From contig NC_009048.1 in the NCBI RefSeq assembly GCF_000209165.1, forward strand, positions 868,001 to 932,000: a stretch of DNA of 64,000 nucleotides, given 5' to 3'. The position numbers were made by a program, and so were the translations under genes. The notes under the pieces are model-generated. The model was given only the letters and a program-made list of their open reading frames with translations. It was not told the DNA's origin and made no database searches. This document shows positions 30,342-39,219 of this stretch, one piece after another (within the stretch, counting starts at the first letter, position 1; the number at the start of each line of letters is the position of its first letter). Source of the stretch: Scheffersomyces stipitis CBS 6054. Lineage: Eukaryota; Ascomycota; Pichiomycetes; Serinales; Debaryomycetaceae.

Positions 30342-30374
30342 GCGGGACGGTGTTTGGATTGTTGGGTGTCCCGC
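30342..30374. repeat. Inverted repeat GCGGGAC / GTCCCGC
   Basis: A perfect 7-bp inverted repeat with a 19-base spacer directly follows the G-rich array. It could form a GC-rich hairpin on either strand. I can assign no element boundary or function. Confidence 0.5.
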
Positions 30375-31030
30375 AGTGGTGGAGTTCAAGACCATCAGAG
30401 TGCGGTTGCAAAAACCATGGGGCATTCTGGGAGTGCAGCCTCAGTCCACCAATCCGGTAGAGAAGTTTTTTCCGGAATGAATTTCGGATCTGAAGATGCA
30501 AATCTTCATCGTACAAAAATATGGAGATAAGCATGCTTTGGTAATGATAATCTGGGGATACAATACTGGAACCTGCATGGCTTGCATTGAAGCATACAAT
30601 AGACCCTCCACATTTGTAGTACAATTCGAAAGCAGCTTCTATTTTGAGGTAAAGCGCAAATAATATTGTCGTAGACCTGTACACAGTTCAATAGACCTCA
30701 CCCACCACTGGTATCAACGTATGTATGAATTGGGGGAGCCAGAAAATTTACTGCCCCTCGCCATATTATCTAGTCTCATAGTGGAGAAGTTACTTGAGGG
30801 GTTAGGGTCAGCGGGGGTTGGCTTATGATTTTGCTGCGTGCATCTTGTTGTTCTGGGGCATTTTGATTTCGGTTTTCGACACTATGTGATCAAGTCTTGT
30901 GATGCCAGCGGGACACATTTTCCCTCCTAAGGTTCTATGATATGTTCTTCACAATAGTTTAATAAGTAATATTAAAATGAAGCAAATTTTGCAATTCAGA
31001 GTCCGACAAAAAAAAGCTTGTATATATTCT

Positions 31031-31035
31031 AGAGG
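31031..31035. other. Target-site duplication, left copy (AGAGG)
   Basis: AGAGG directly abuts the first base of the 5' LTR. The same five bases abut the last base of the 3' LTR at 37166-37170. A 5-bp duplication is the normal footprint of Ty1/copia integrase. Confidence 0.85.
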
Positions 31036-31320
31036 TGATGGAAAATAAGATACAGGATCTCTAATAATGGTTTCCGAGGTGACCAACCTCGGATTGGATC
31101 CGATAAATATCCGAAACAGAAATTCTACATTTCTTTTGTTGAATAACGCAACAAACTACAGAGATGAGATGAGGATGAAGAATATATAAAGCCCAGAGGA
31201 TTCCCTCTAGTTTAAACAGATTTTAAATAGTTCTTCAGTGATTAATATAACTCCATATCCATTAATCCATTTCTAAGTCCAAAAGGAAAACCGGCCTACC
31301 CATATACAGGTTTCCCGTCA
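31036..31320 (+). repeat. 5' LTR (285 bp)
   Basis: Starts TGATGG and ends CCCGTCA. It contains a TATA box (TATATAAA, 31183-31190), expected to drive element transcription. No difference from the 3' LTR was seen. Confidence 0.93.
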
Positions 31321-31332
31321 GATTAGAAGTCA
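31321..31332 (+). other. Minus-strand primer-binding site matching the tRNA-Arg(UCU) anticodon arm
   Basis: The 12 bases directly after the 5' LTR, GATTAGAAGTCA, are the exact complement of TGACTTCTAATC, the anticodon stem-loop of yeast tRNA-Arg(UCU). Priming from an internal (half) tRNA fragment rather than the 3' end is established for copia and for Candida Tca2. The tRNA match is from my knowledge of the S. cerevisiae tRNA; the local tRNA gene is not in this window. Confidence 0.75.
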
Positions 31333-31363
31333 AAATTGCAACCATTTTTAAGCCAACCCAAAA

Positions 31364-32569
31364 ATGTCCTCCACTTTAGCTGCTGAAGTTTACGACAAGT
31401 TCGAAAATGAATTCGTTGATTGTCAATCTCCAACTGAACCCAAGGCCTTGACTGATGAATCATTAGTCCCTGTCCTGAAGGGTGAGTTTGATAAAAAATT
31501 CAACGAAATCGACGAAAGGTTCAATGAGGTAAACAAAAACCTTACGAACTTAATTAACAAGCTTAATCTCGGAGAAGTTCCAAACAAGGAACCAAAGGGT
31601 AAGGAAAAGGCTGATGCTACAAATGCTGGTAATGGATCAGAGTCCCAATCAGATTCGGAGTCATCGCTGGATTCTGACGAAGACCTGCTGGAAAATATTA
31701 ACACTCCTATATCCGAGACCCTTGAAAGAGGTAAGGGATATAGTACTTCGAATTCTAAAGAAGAAATTAGAAGGTCGGTATGGAGACTAATTGATAAATA
31801 TGAAGACCAACTTCAAAAGTTGCCAGAATTGGATACAAGCCCTGAGACTATAGCCAAGTATAAGACCACACTCAAACGCGTCTACACTCGGATTCCGCCA
31901 TTAAAGGAGATCGTATTGAATGACTTTAACCTCAAATCAACCTCAAAAGATACGGTTTTTCTTGACGGTCATAGTACAGCCAATAAGGTATACTTCTATA
32001 AATTAGTGGCCGAAAATATAGCAAGTATCCTAAGCGAAAACACAGCAACAGCTTTTGAAAACGAAGCTGGAAATGTTACATTGAAGAAAATCATCGGATA
32101 CATCGAAACTCACGATGGTAATGATTGTTCAGCACAGATCATTGAATATATCAAGAAGTTTAAAAAGATCGAAAGACTCACCAATACTTCAGATATTGAG
32201 AATCATCTTGTACGTATAACTTCCGTTACCGATCGTCAGATTACCCAGTTCTTAAAAACATTAAACTCCCGCGATGCTATTGCCTACTTCATATATGTCA
32301 ACAACAGTAACGAATCAAATGTCAAAGCTTTAGGTAGACAACTAAATGAACAATACCAAGCTTTTAAAAATGATTCATCAAAGGTTGCAGCTCCACTCAG
32401 ACATACATTTCTTAAAATGAGATCCGATTCAAATTTTATTGATATGCCTCTGAATTCGTCGGATAAACAACTTCAAAATAAGAAAAGTCATACACATGGA
32501 TACAAAAAGAACCAAAATTACACTGAATCACAAAAGAACAGTGGAAATAAGAACTTCGCCAACAATTAA
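31364..32569 (+). CDS. Retrotransposon Gag
   Basis: 401-residue capsid-type protein starting at the first ATG after the primer site. It is Lys/Glu/Ser-rich with an acidic Ser tract (about residues 90-110), a helical central capsid region and a basic, Asn/Lys-rich C-terminus (HGYKKNQNYTESQKN). There is no CCHC zinc knuckle, as in Ty1 and Tca2 Gag. It ends at TAA (32567-32569), after which the same frame stays open into pol. Three CTG codons in the acidic tract make a Ser-rich run if decoded as Ser. Confidence 0.88.
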   Translation: MSSTLAAEVYDKFENEFVDCQSPTEPKALTDESLVPVLKGEFDKKFNEIDERFNEVNKNLTNLINKLNLGEVPNKEPKGKEKADATNAGNGSESQSDSESSLDSDEDLLENINTPISETLERGKGYSTSNSKEEIRRSVWRLIDKYEDQLQKLPELDTSPETIAKYKTTLKRVYTRIPPLKEIVLNDFNLKSTSKDTVFLDGHSTANKVYFYKLVAENIASILSENTATAFENEAGNVTLKKIIGYIETHDGNDCSAQIIEYIKKFKKIERLTNTSDIENHLVRITSVTDRQITQFLKTLNSRDAIAYFIYVNNSNESNVKALGRQLNEQYQAFKNDSSKVAAPLRHTFLKMRSDSNFIDMPLNSSDKQLQNKKSHTHGYKKNQNYTESQKNSGNKNFANN

Positions 32570-32614
32570 TGGTTTGGTGGTCACCCAAATCGTCAAATCT
32601 TTTACTTAGGTGAC
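32567..32614 (+). promoter_or_regulatory. Gag-pol stop codon with candidate readthrough pseudoknot
   Basis: TAA at 32567-32569 is the only stop between gag and pol in their shared frame. Downstream, TTTGG (32573-32577) can pair with CCAAA (32585-32589). The enclosed loop GTCAC (32580-32584) can pair with GTGAC (32610-32614), giving an H-type pseudoknot: two 5-bp stems, a 2-nt first loop and a 20-nt last loop. An alternative hairpin uses GTCACC/GGTGAC. Stop-codon suppression aided by RNA structure is the known strategy of Tca2 and of some retroviruses. Here the fold is predicted by eye only. Confidence 0.5.
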
Positions 32615-35600
32615 GAACCACTGCTGTCAAATGTACTATTTCTATACGATTCAGGTTGTTCAAGAACGTGTGTTAATTCCACAAAATTATTGCATGATAT
32701 AACCTATGAGCCTAAAGGCCAAGGTACATCATTTCGTGTTGCTGACGGAAGAACCGTACGAGCTATTGCAAAAGGTACGCTTGACATACATCTAGACCCA
32801 AAGGTATCTATCTCCAACGTTATGGTCGTCCCTGAAATCTCTTGTAATCTCATATCAGTTGGCCAACTACTTGAACAAGGATGGACAACCGTGCTCACAG
32901 ACGACGGAGCCTATATTGCCAATAGTGAACACATGCTCAAAGTTGCTAATAGAAAGAATAATCTTTTCATTTCTAAACTTTCTGCCAAAAATAATATCGA
33001 ATCACTTCATTTTTTTGAAGAGGAATATTCCACAATACATAATATTCCTGCTGAAGTTGCCGAACTACACGGCCCCCAAGACTGGTTTTATCACCATCTA
33101 CAATGCAGTCATATGGCAATTTCAAATTTACAATCCCTTGCAAAAATGGGATTTATTAAGGTAGTTGATACGGAAGAGAGTATCCGTAGGGTGAAAGAAT
33201 GTCGCCTATGTCACGCCGTGAACATTAGACAAGCATCACATAACCACACCACCCAAAGACCTGCCACACGTCGGTTAGAAAGAGTTAGTAGTGACACGAT
33301 GGGACCCTTCCTCATCGGCCACAAAAAATACTTTATCACTACACTCATTGATCATTTCTCCCGATTTACCGAACTTATCTTTACATCTCATAAGCAAGTC
33401 ATGGATGATGTTCTCCTTCTCTTGCACATATGGAACAATAGATTTCCAGAAAGGATAGCGCATTTTAGAGCAGACAATGCCAAAGAACTACCTGACACCG
33501 AACTGCTTGCCAAACTTGGCATAAAACGAGATAAGATTGCTAGCTACTCTCCGGAATTGAATGGACTTGCTGAATCCCACAACCGTACGATCTTGCGAAA
33601 TATATACAAGATTATCCTTCAATTTCCGAATTACACAGACAAGGTTCTTTGTCTTTTTGACCACATCATTGAATATGTGCTGTACATTAAGAACCATACG
33701 CCCAACAAGGCTCTCAAAGGTAGGACTCCTTATGAAGTCTTTAATAAGCTCGATGCATACAGACCGACATATATTCAATTTGGCTTGGACGTGTCAGTTA
33801 AAGCATCTTCGCCAGAGGAATTTAAAAAATTGCATATTCCTCTACCCAATGCACCAGCTAATCCAAATAATAAGCAATACCCGATGACATTCTTTGGTAC
33901 TTTTATTGGTTTCTGCGAAGACAACTACACATATAAAATCCTCGTCAGTACGAAAAACTTCCCAGTTATTCAGACAGTAAATGTCAAGTTCATGAGTTCC
34001 ATGGCACATATTAACTCATACTTCAAATCGCTTGATTTCTCTCAAATTCAGGAGGCGAACGAAGTTAAAGCGACCTTGAATGCCCAAGTCGCTGCTGCTC
34101 AATTTAAACTTAATCAAGAAGCCCATGACTATGATACTTTTGAATCCGTTCGACAGGAAAATGTACCTTCCACATCAGCGGGCATCCACGAAAAATCAGC
34201 CGTGATGACCCGTGGTATTTCAGAAGCAAGGAGGGATCCGTCGCCCACGGATAATTGTTCAACTGATCCTCAACCCTCTTTCCTGATCTTAGCCAAGAAA
34301 CATCCCGAAGTGTACACGAACGTTACTAACAAATTTCCTTGGATGACAAATCCTGAACATCCAAAACCTATTACTACTACAGATAAGACTCATAGAGAGA
34401 GCACGAGCACTGCAATTAATTCGTCCACATTAGTGGGGGGGACAAACGTACGAATACCTACCCCAGTCAATAAACAGGTAGCTCCTGTATCCGGAGAGGA
34501 TATCCAGAGAGATACTCCACTGGGCTATAAATCCGACTCAGGCATAACTTCTACTCAAAGAGAGCAGAAGGCTGATGAAACCAAATATGAACTCATTAAT
34601 GAAGATGCACCCGTTGCAACATTAAAAGAATCTCAAAATCCTGCCTCAAAGCAAATTATTGTTAAAGATCATAACAATAAAAGCGATAATGCAAATGATA
34701 AGCACATCCCAGCTGCAATTGAAATTACCGAACTCAATTCAGATACGAAATCGTCTAAAGACACTGGTAACGTCAAGACGAAACATGGCATTGTTCAACC
34801 GATTGACAATCAAGGGGAGAGCACAACTATCAAGAATGAGCCAGAGATGATTCAAGCACCTTCAAACAGAGACGTCCGAGCTTTGAAACGTCAAAGAATG
34901 CAAGAGGGACTCACACCAGAACCATCAGTTAAATTAAAGCGGTCACCCAATTTTACTCCGGAAAGTAAGACACTTAAAACAAGGACAAAGACGCATCCGG
35001 GCCAAAAGAGCAGCGTCTATTCTGTATCAGCTAAAACTAAAACTGATACAGAAGGGGGCGACAATAAAAGACAGAGGAAAACATCACCAGACTTCCTGAG
35101 TATAAGCACAATCAACCTTATGGCCAGTTTGATTGAGTCTAGATCAACTGACGTATGTACAAATATCGAAGGTGCACATTGCTTATTCTCATTGATCGAT
35201 CAAATTGAAGAAGACTCGGATGATTTACCAATCAATGTTATAAATGCTGTTATCGAAAACATTGATTACAACGATAAAAATTGGATAGAATCCATGGATC
35301 GTGAAATAGACAAATTCATTAAATTGAACGTTTTTGAAGTCGTTGATATTCCGAAAGGCAGGAAAGCCATATCCACCAGATGGGTACATACATCTAAGGA
35401 TGGAGGAATAAAAGGCGTTAAATACAAAAGCAGATGTGTCGTTAGAGGTTTTCTACAACAACCCGGCCGGGATTTCGATCCATCAAAAATATCATCCCCC
35501 GTTGTAGACCTATTGACCATCAGATTACTAGTTTCTATTGCCACCACTAACAATTATATTATCCACCAGCTCGATATTGAATCTGCGTATCTAAACGCGC

Positions 35601-36874
35601 CATTATCGAACAATGAGCCAATCTACATCCGTCCACCGAAAGGATACGAATTGCCAAAGAATAAATGCTGGTTGGTTAAAAAGGCAATATATGGTATGCG
35701 ACAAAGTGGGTACGAATGGTACCACACATTACTCAAGGTTATTCAAAACTTCGGTTTTGAGGAATCATCATTCGCTTCAGGATTGTTCCACAAAAAGAAC
35801 AAAGGTGACATAATCATCATTGCTGTTTATGTTGATGACTTATTCATGGTGTCATCAAGCGAAAGGATGCTTAAAGAATTCAAACGAGACCTACAAAAGC
35901 ATTTCGACATGAAGTACCTTGAAGAAATCAAGGAATACCTTGGGGTAAAATTTCATAAGACCGAGAACGGTTACATTATGTCCCAGACAGAATACTTACA
36001 AAATATTGTAAAGCAATTCAAACTTGAAGAATCATATGGAAAGTATATTCCAATGATCAAAGACAAGTCGAAGTACAATAATGCATCCACCACTGTTAAA
36101 GATCACTTTATCGAGGACAATCCGATAAACAACCAAACATTATTGGATGCAAAGGGTAAAGAGCTATATCAAAAGGGAGTAGGATTATTGCTTTGGGCAA
36201 ATCGAAATACTCGTCCTGATATATCTTTTGCTGCCAATCAGTTGGGTAGCAAAGGTGCCAACCCAAATATAAATGATTTTCAGAAATTATTATACTGCAT
36301 TCGTTACCTCAAGCTGAACATAGATTATGAATTAAAATATGAGAGCAACCAATCATCAAACAAGAAATTAGATTTTAACATAGTTGCTTACACAGATGCT
36401 TCCTTCGCTCCAGAGAAGGATAGAAGATCAATTACTGGAAATGCCATTTATCTCAACGGACATTTGGTTAGCTGGACCACTAAACGTCAACATAACATTA
36501 CTACAAGTTCTGCTAGTTGCGAATTGGTCGCTTTAAAGCTGACTGCAGAGACGTCGATCCGTATAAAGAACATCTTAAGAGAACTTGGATTCATAGTGTC
36601 AAGCGTACAAATCTATGAAGATAATCAAGCTGTAATCGCCAATTGCAAAAACGAAAATATCTCCCATAGTAGGAGAATGGTGGACATCGATATCAAATTG
36701 TTGAGACAATTGATTAAGGATAAAGAAATCCTACTTGACTATGTCAAGACATCAGTAAACACGGCTGACATGTTTACTAAAGCGCTATCTAGAGCGCAAT
36801 TTATTACTCTTAGGGATCATCTAGTTTCCAATGTCAGAAACGCTTCTACATTTGATTCACGTACAAAGCGTTAA
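32570..36874 (+). CDS. Retrotransposon Pol (protease-integrase-RT-RNase H), made by readthrough
   Basis: 1434 open codons follow the gag stop in the same frame, with no internal stop. Order of domains: aspartic protease with DSG (Asp codon at 32648-32650); integrase with an HHCC finger (about 33080-33215) and a D,D,E core (SSDTMGPF; RADNAKEL; ELNGLAES); an integrase tail rich in Pro/Lys/Thr (about 34100-35100); reverse transcriptase (RWVHTSKD, HQLDIESAYLNA, YVDD at 35828-35839). RNase H follows (YTDASFA, CELVALK, YEDNQAV). Integrase before RT defines the Ty1/copia (Pseudoviridae) class. There is no good ATG near the start, consistent with expression only as a Gag-Pol fusion. It ends seven bases before the 3' LTR, overlapping the polypurine tract. 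Confidence 0.9.
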   Translation, partial: WFGGHPNRQIFYLGDEPLLSNVLFLYDSGCSRTCVNSTKLLHDITYEPKGQGTSFRVADGRTVRAIAKGTLDIHLDPKVSISNVMVVPEISCNLISVGQLLEQGWTTVLTDDGAYIANSEHMLKVANRKNNLFISKLSAKNNIESLHFFEEEYSTIHNIPAEVAELHGPQDWFYHHLQCSHMAISNLQSLAKMGFIKVVDTEESIRRVKECRLCHAVNIRQASHNHTTQRPATRRLERVSSDTMGPFLIGHKKYFITTLIDHFSRFTELIFTSHKQVMDDVLLLLHIWNNRFPERIAHFRADNAKELPDTELLAKLGIKRDKIASYSPELNGLAESHNRTILRNIYKIILQFPNYTDKVLCLFDHIIEYVLYIKNHTPNKALKGRTPYEVFNKLDAYRPTYIQFGLDVSVKASSPEEFKKLHIPLPNAPANPNNKQYPMTFFGTFIGFCEDNYTYKILVSTKNFPVIQTVNVKFMSSMAHINSYFKSLDFSQIQEANEVKATLNAQVAAAQFKLNQEAHDYDTFESVRQENVPSTSAGIHEKSAVMTRGISEARRDPSPTDNCSTDPQPSFLILAKKHPEVYTNVTNKFPWMTNPEHPKPITTTDKTHRESTSTAINSSTLVGGTNVRIPTPVNKQVAPVSGEDIQRDTPLGYKSDSGITSTQREQKADETKYELINEDAPVATLKESQNPASKQIIVKDHNNKSDNANDKHIPAAIEITELNSDTKSSKDTGNVKTKHGIVQPIDNQGESTTIKNEPEMIQAPSNRDVRALKRQRMQEGLTPEPSVKLKRSPNFTPESKTLKTRTKTHPGQKSSVYSVSAKTKTDTEGGDNKRQRKTSPDFLSISTINLMASLIESRSTDVCTNIEGAHCLFSLIDQIEEDSDDLPINVINAVIENIDYNDKNWIESMDREIDKFIKLNVFEVVDIPKGRKAISTRWVHTSKDGGIKGVKYKSRCVVRGFLQQPGRDFDPSKISSPVVDLLTIRLLVSIATTNNYIIHQLDIESAYLNAPLSNNEPIYIRPPKGYELPKNKCWLVKKAIYGMRQSGYEWYHTLLKVIQNFGFEESSFASGLFHKKNKGDIIIIAVYVDDLFMVSSSERMLKEFKRDLQKHFDMKYLEEIKEYLGVKFHKTENGYIMSQTEYLQNIVKQFKLEESYGKYIPMIKDKSKYNNASTTVKDHFIEDNPINNQTLLDAKGKELYQKGVGLLLWANRNTRPDISFAANQLGSKGANPNINDFQKLLYCIRYLKLNIDYELKYESNQSSNKKLDFNIVAYTDASFAPEKDRRSITGNAIYLNGHLVSWTTKRQHNITTSSASCELVALKLTAETSIRIKNILRELGFIVSSVQIYEDNQAVIANCKNENISHSRRMVDIDIKLLRQLIKDKEILLDYVKTSVNTADMFTKALSRAQFITLRDHLVSNVRNASTFDSRTKR

Positions 36875-36880
36875 GGGGAG
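36873..36880 (+). other. Polypurine tract
   Basis: AAGGGGAG lies immediately upstream of the 3' LTR and overlaps the pol stop codon. It is the expected plus-strand primer of the retroelement. Confidence 0.8.
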
Positions 36881-37165
36881 TGATGGAAAATAAGATACAG
36901 GATCTCTAATAATGGTTTCCGAGGTGACCAACCTCGGATTGGATCCGATAAATATCCGAAACAGAAATTCTACATTTCTTTTGTTGAATAACGCAACAAA
37001 CTACAGAGATGAGATGAGGATGAAGAATATATAAAGCCCAGAGGATTCCCTCTAGTTTAAACAGATTTTAAATAGTTCTTCAGTGATTAATATAACTCCA
37101 TATCCATTAATCCATTTCTAAGTCCAAAAGGAAAACCGGCCTACCCATATACAGGTTTCCCGTCA
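36881..37165 (+). repeat. 3' LTR (285 bp)
   Basis: Same length and, on reading, the same sequence as the 5' LTR. It ends CCCGTCA. Its own TATA box points towards the sugar-transporter gene 420 bp further on. Confidence 0.93.
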
Positions 37166-37170
37166 AGAGG
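37166..37170. other. Target-site duplication, right copy (AGAGG)
   Basis: Matches the five bases at 31031-31035 that precede the 5' LTR. Confidence 0.85.
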
Positions 37171-37584
37171 TCGACAACACTGGTCCTTGTTCAATGAATG
37201 CCCCACCCTGTAGTGGAGGAGGGGCAAGTGGGGTAAGAAAAAGCACATTTCCCCAACTTAAAAAACATCCGGAATTTGTCCCGTTGGGCAAAGTATGAGT
37301 GCTGGACAACCCCTCAAGGTGCTGTATTATTTTACTCCTCTTCCTGTCACTTTTTTATTCAACTTGGGATGTGCGGCTCGAAAAAGAAGTCCCACTTGCA
37401 GCACTATGACATAATAAGTTGGGTTAGCGAGATGTAAACTATGGAGAAGTAGGAATTAGGAAAGGAAGGAAAGGAACTATATAATGCGTGTCGTATCCCT
37501 CTAATTCTTGACCTCAGATTATTAATCTTAGTATCATTCTAGCACACTTTCTATATTCACCTAGTTAGAATCAAGAACGGCAAT
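37171..37584 (+). promoter_or_regulatory. Remaining promoter of the HXT2-type gene
   Basis: Only 414 bp separate the retroelement from the ATG at 37585. The segment has a cluster of GGGG/CCCC blocks (37200-37260, including GTGGGG), which resemble Mig1-type zinc-finger sites known in hexose-transporter promoters. A TATATAAT box lies at 37478-37485, 100 bp before the ATG. Mig1 binding is inferred. Confidence 0.5.
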
Positions 37585-39219
37585 ATGTCCAGTGTTGAAA
37601 AAAGTGCTGAAACTGCTTCCTATACGTCGCAGGTCAGCGCAAGCGGCTCTGCAAAGACCAACAGCTACCTTGGCCTCAGAGGCCACAAACTTAATTTTGC
37701 TGTCTCTTGTTTTGCTGGTGTTGGTTTCTTACTTTTCGGTTACGATCAAGGTGTCATGGGTTCATTGTTGACCTTGCCATCCTTCGAAAACACTTTCCCG
37801 GCCATGAAGGCTAGCAACAACGCTACCTTACAAGGCGCCGTTATTGCACTTTATGAAATCGGTTGTATGTCTTCTTCTTTAGCAACCATTTACCTTGGTG
37901 ACAGATTGGGTAGATTGAAGATCATGTTTATTGGCTGTGTAATTGTCTGTATTGGTGCTGCTTTGCAAGCTTCTGCTTTCACTATTGCTCACTTGACTGT
38001 TGCTAGAATTATCACTGGTTTAGGTACAGGTTTCATCACTTCTACTGTTCCAGTTTACCAATCGGAGTGCTCTCCAGCCAAGAAAAGAGGACAGTTGATC
38101 ATGATGGAAGGTTCTCTTATCGCCCTTGGCATTGCCATCTCATACTGGATTGACTTTGGATTTTACTTTTTGAGAAACGATGGTTTGCACTCCTCGGCTT
38201 CTTGGAGAGCACCTATCGCGCTTCAATGTGTCTTCGCTGTCTTGTTGATTTCCACAGTCTTCTTCTTCCCAGAATCTCCAAGATGGTTGCTCAACAAAGG
38301 TAGGACCGAAGAAGCTAGAGAAGTTTTTTCTGCTCTTTACGACTTGCCAGCCGACTCTGAAAAGATTTCTATTCAAATTGAAGAAATTCAAGCTGCTATA
38401 GATTTAGAAAGACAAGCCGGAGAAGGTTTCGTACTTAAGGAATTGTTCACTCAGGGCCCAGCCAGAAACTTGCAGCGTGTGGCCTTGTCATGTTGGTCTC
38501 AAATAATGCAACAAATCACTGGTATTAACATTATTACGTACTATGCTGGTACTATTTTTGAATCATACATTGGTATGAGTCCATTTATGTCAAGAATCTT
38601 GGCTGCCTTGAACGGTACTGAATATTTCCTTGTCTCTCTTATTGCTTTCTACACCGTCGAAAGATTAGGTAGAAGATTCCTTTTGTTCTGGGGTGCCATC
38701 GCCATGGCTCTTGTCATGGCTGGTTTAACTGTTACCGTTAAACTTGCCGGTGAAGGCAACACCCATGCTGGTGTCGGTGCTGCTGTTCTTTTGTTTGCAT
38801 TCAACTCATTCTTCGGCGTCTCCTGGTTAGGTGGATCCTGGTTGTTACCACCTGAATTGTTGTCTTTGAAATTGAGAGCTCCTGGTGCTGCTTTGTCGAC
38901 CGCTTCTAACTGGGCTTTTAACTTCATGGTTGTCATGATCACTCCTGTCGGTTTCCAAAGTATTGGTTCCTACACCTACCTTATCTTTGCTGCCATCAAT
39001 TTGTTGATGGCTCCGGTCATCTACTTCTTGTATCCCGAAACCAAGGGTAGATCGTTGGAAGAAATGGATATCATTTTCAACCAATGTCCTGTTTGGGAGC
39101 CATGGAAGGTTGTCCAAATTGCCAGAGACCTCCCTATTATGCACTCAGAAGTTCTTGACCACGAAAAGGATGTCATTATTGAAAAATCTAGAATAGAGCA
39201 TGTCGAAAACATCAGCTAA
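37585..39219 (+). CDS. HXT2: Hexose transporter, S. stipitis HXT2.x-type MFS carrier
   Basis: Predicted 544-residue, 12-helix sugar porter: FLLFGYDQGVMGSLLTLPSF (TM1), DRLGRLK, VYQSECSPAKKRGQ, PESPRWLL, QQITGINIITYYAGT, ERLGRRF, YPETKGRSLEEMD. The N-terminus MSSVEKSAETASYTSQVS and the TM1 wording are, as I recall, those of the S. stipitis HXT2.x group (HXT2.1-2.6), of which HXT2.4 is closest in my memory. Which member it is cannot be settled by eye. The role is glucose/fructose, perhaps xylose, uptake at the plasma membrane; substrate is inferred. Codon use is strongly biased, as for a highly expressed gene. Confidence 0.85.
   Translation: MSSVEKSAETASYTSQVSASGSAKTNSYLGLRGHKLNFAVSCFAGVGFLLFGYDQGVMGSLLTLPSFENTFPAMKASNNATLQGAVIALYEIGCMSSSLATIYLGDRLGRLKIMFIGCVIVCIGAALQASAFTIAHLTVARIITGLGTGFITSTVPVYQSECSPAKKRGQLIMMEGSLIALGIAISYWIDFGFYFLRNDGLHSSASWRAPIALQCVFAVLLISTVFFFPESPRWLLNKGRTEEAREVFSALYDLPADSEKISIQIEEIQAAIDLERQAGEGFVLKELFTQGPARNLQRVALSCWSQIMQQITGINIITYYAGTIFESYIGMSPFMSRILAALNGTEYFLVSLIAFYTVERLGRRFLLFWGAIAMALVMAGLTVTVKLAGEGNTHAGVGAAVLLFAFNSFFGVSWLGGSWLLPPELLSLKLRAPGAALSTASNWAFNFMVVMITPVGFQSIGSYTYLIFAAINLLMAPVIYFLYPETKGRSLEEMDIIFNQCPVWEPWKVVQIARDLPIMHSEVLDHEKDVIIEKSRIEHVENIS

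Larger units (their letters stand above)
27583..31030. other. 3.4-kb gene-poor, repeat-containing region upstream of the retrotransposon
   Basis: No intact gene. It contains a frameshift-scarred minus-strand coding-like segment (28963-29399), a G-rich tandem array (30259-30336) with a hairpin, and an inverted copy of the array unit near 30752-30767. Otherwise it is AT-rich with many stops in all frames. The retroelement target site AGAGG marks its right edge. Confidence 0.5.
31036..37165 (+). mobile_element. Intact Ty1/copia-class LTR retrotransposon (Tca2-like), 6130 bp
   Basis: A complete element: 285-bp LTRs bounded by TG...CA, a primer-binding site, gag, pol (protease, integrase, reverse transcriptase, RNase H in copia order), a polypurine tract and matching 5-bp target duplications. 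The LTRs look identical on reading, so insertion is recent. Gag and pol lie in the same frame separated by one TAA, the arrangement known from Candida Tca2 (with its own stop codon). The half-tRNA Arg primer site is also a Tca2 trait. I see no frameshift or premature stop in either gene, so this copy may be active. It is transcribed in the same direction as, and inserted just upstream of, the HXT2-type gene. Confidence 0.93.

Noticed and set aside
30334..30684. 116-residue minus-strand frame over the G-rich array
   Set aside because: Begins at a non-ATG codon, overlaps the tandem array and has no family likeness.
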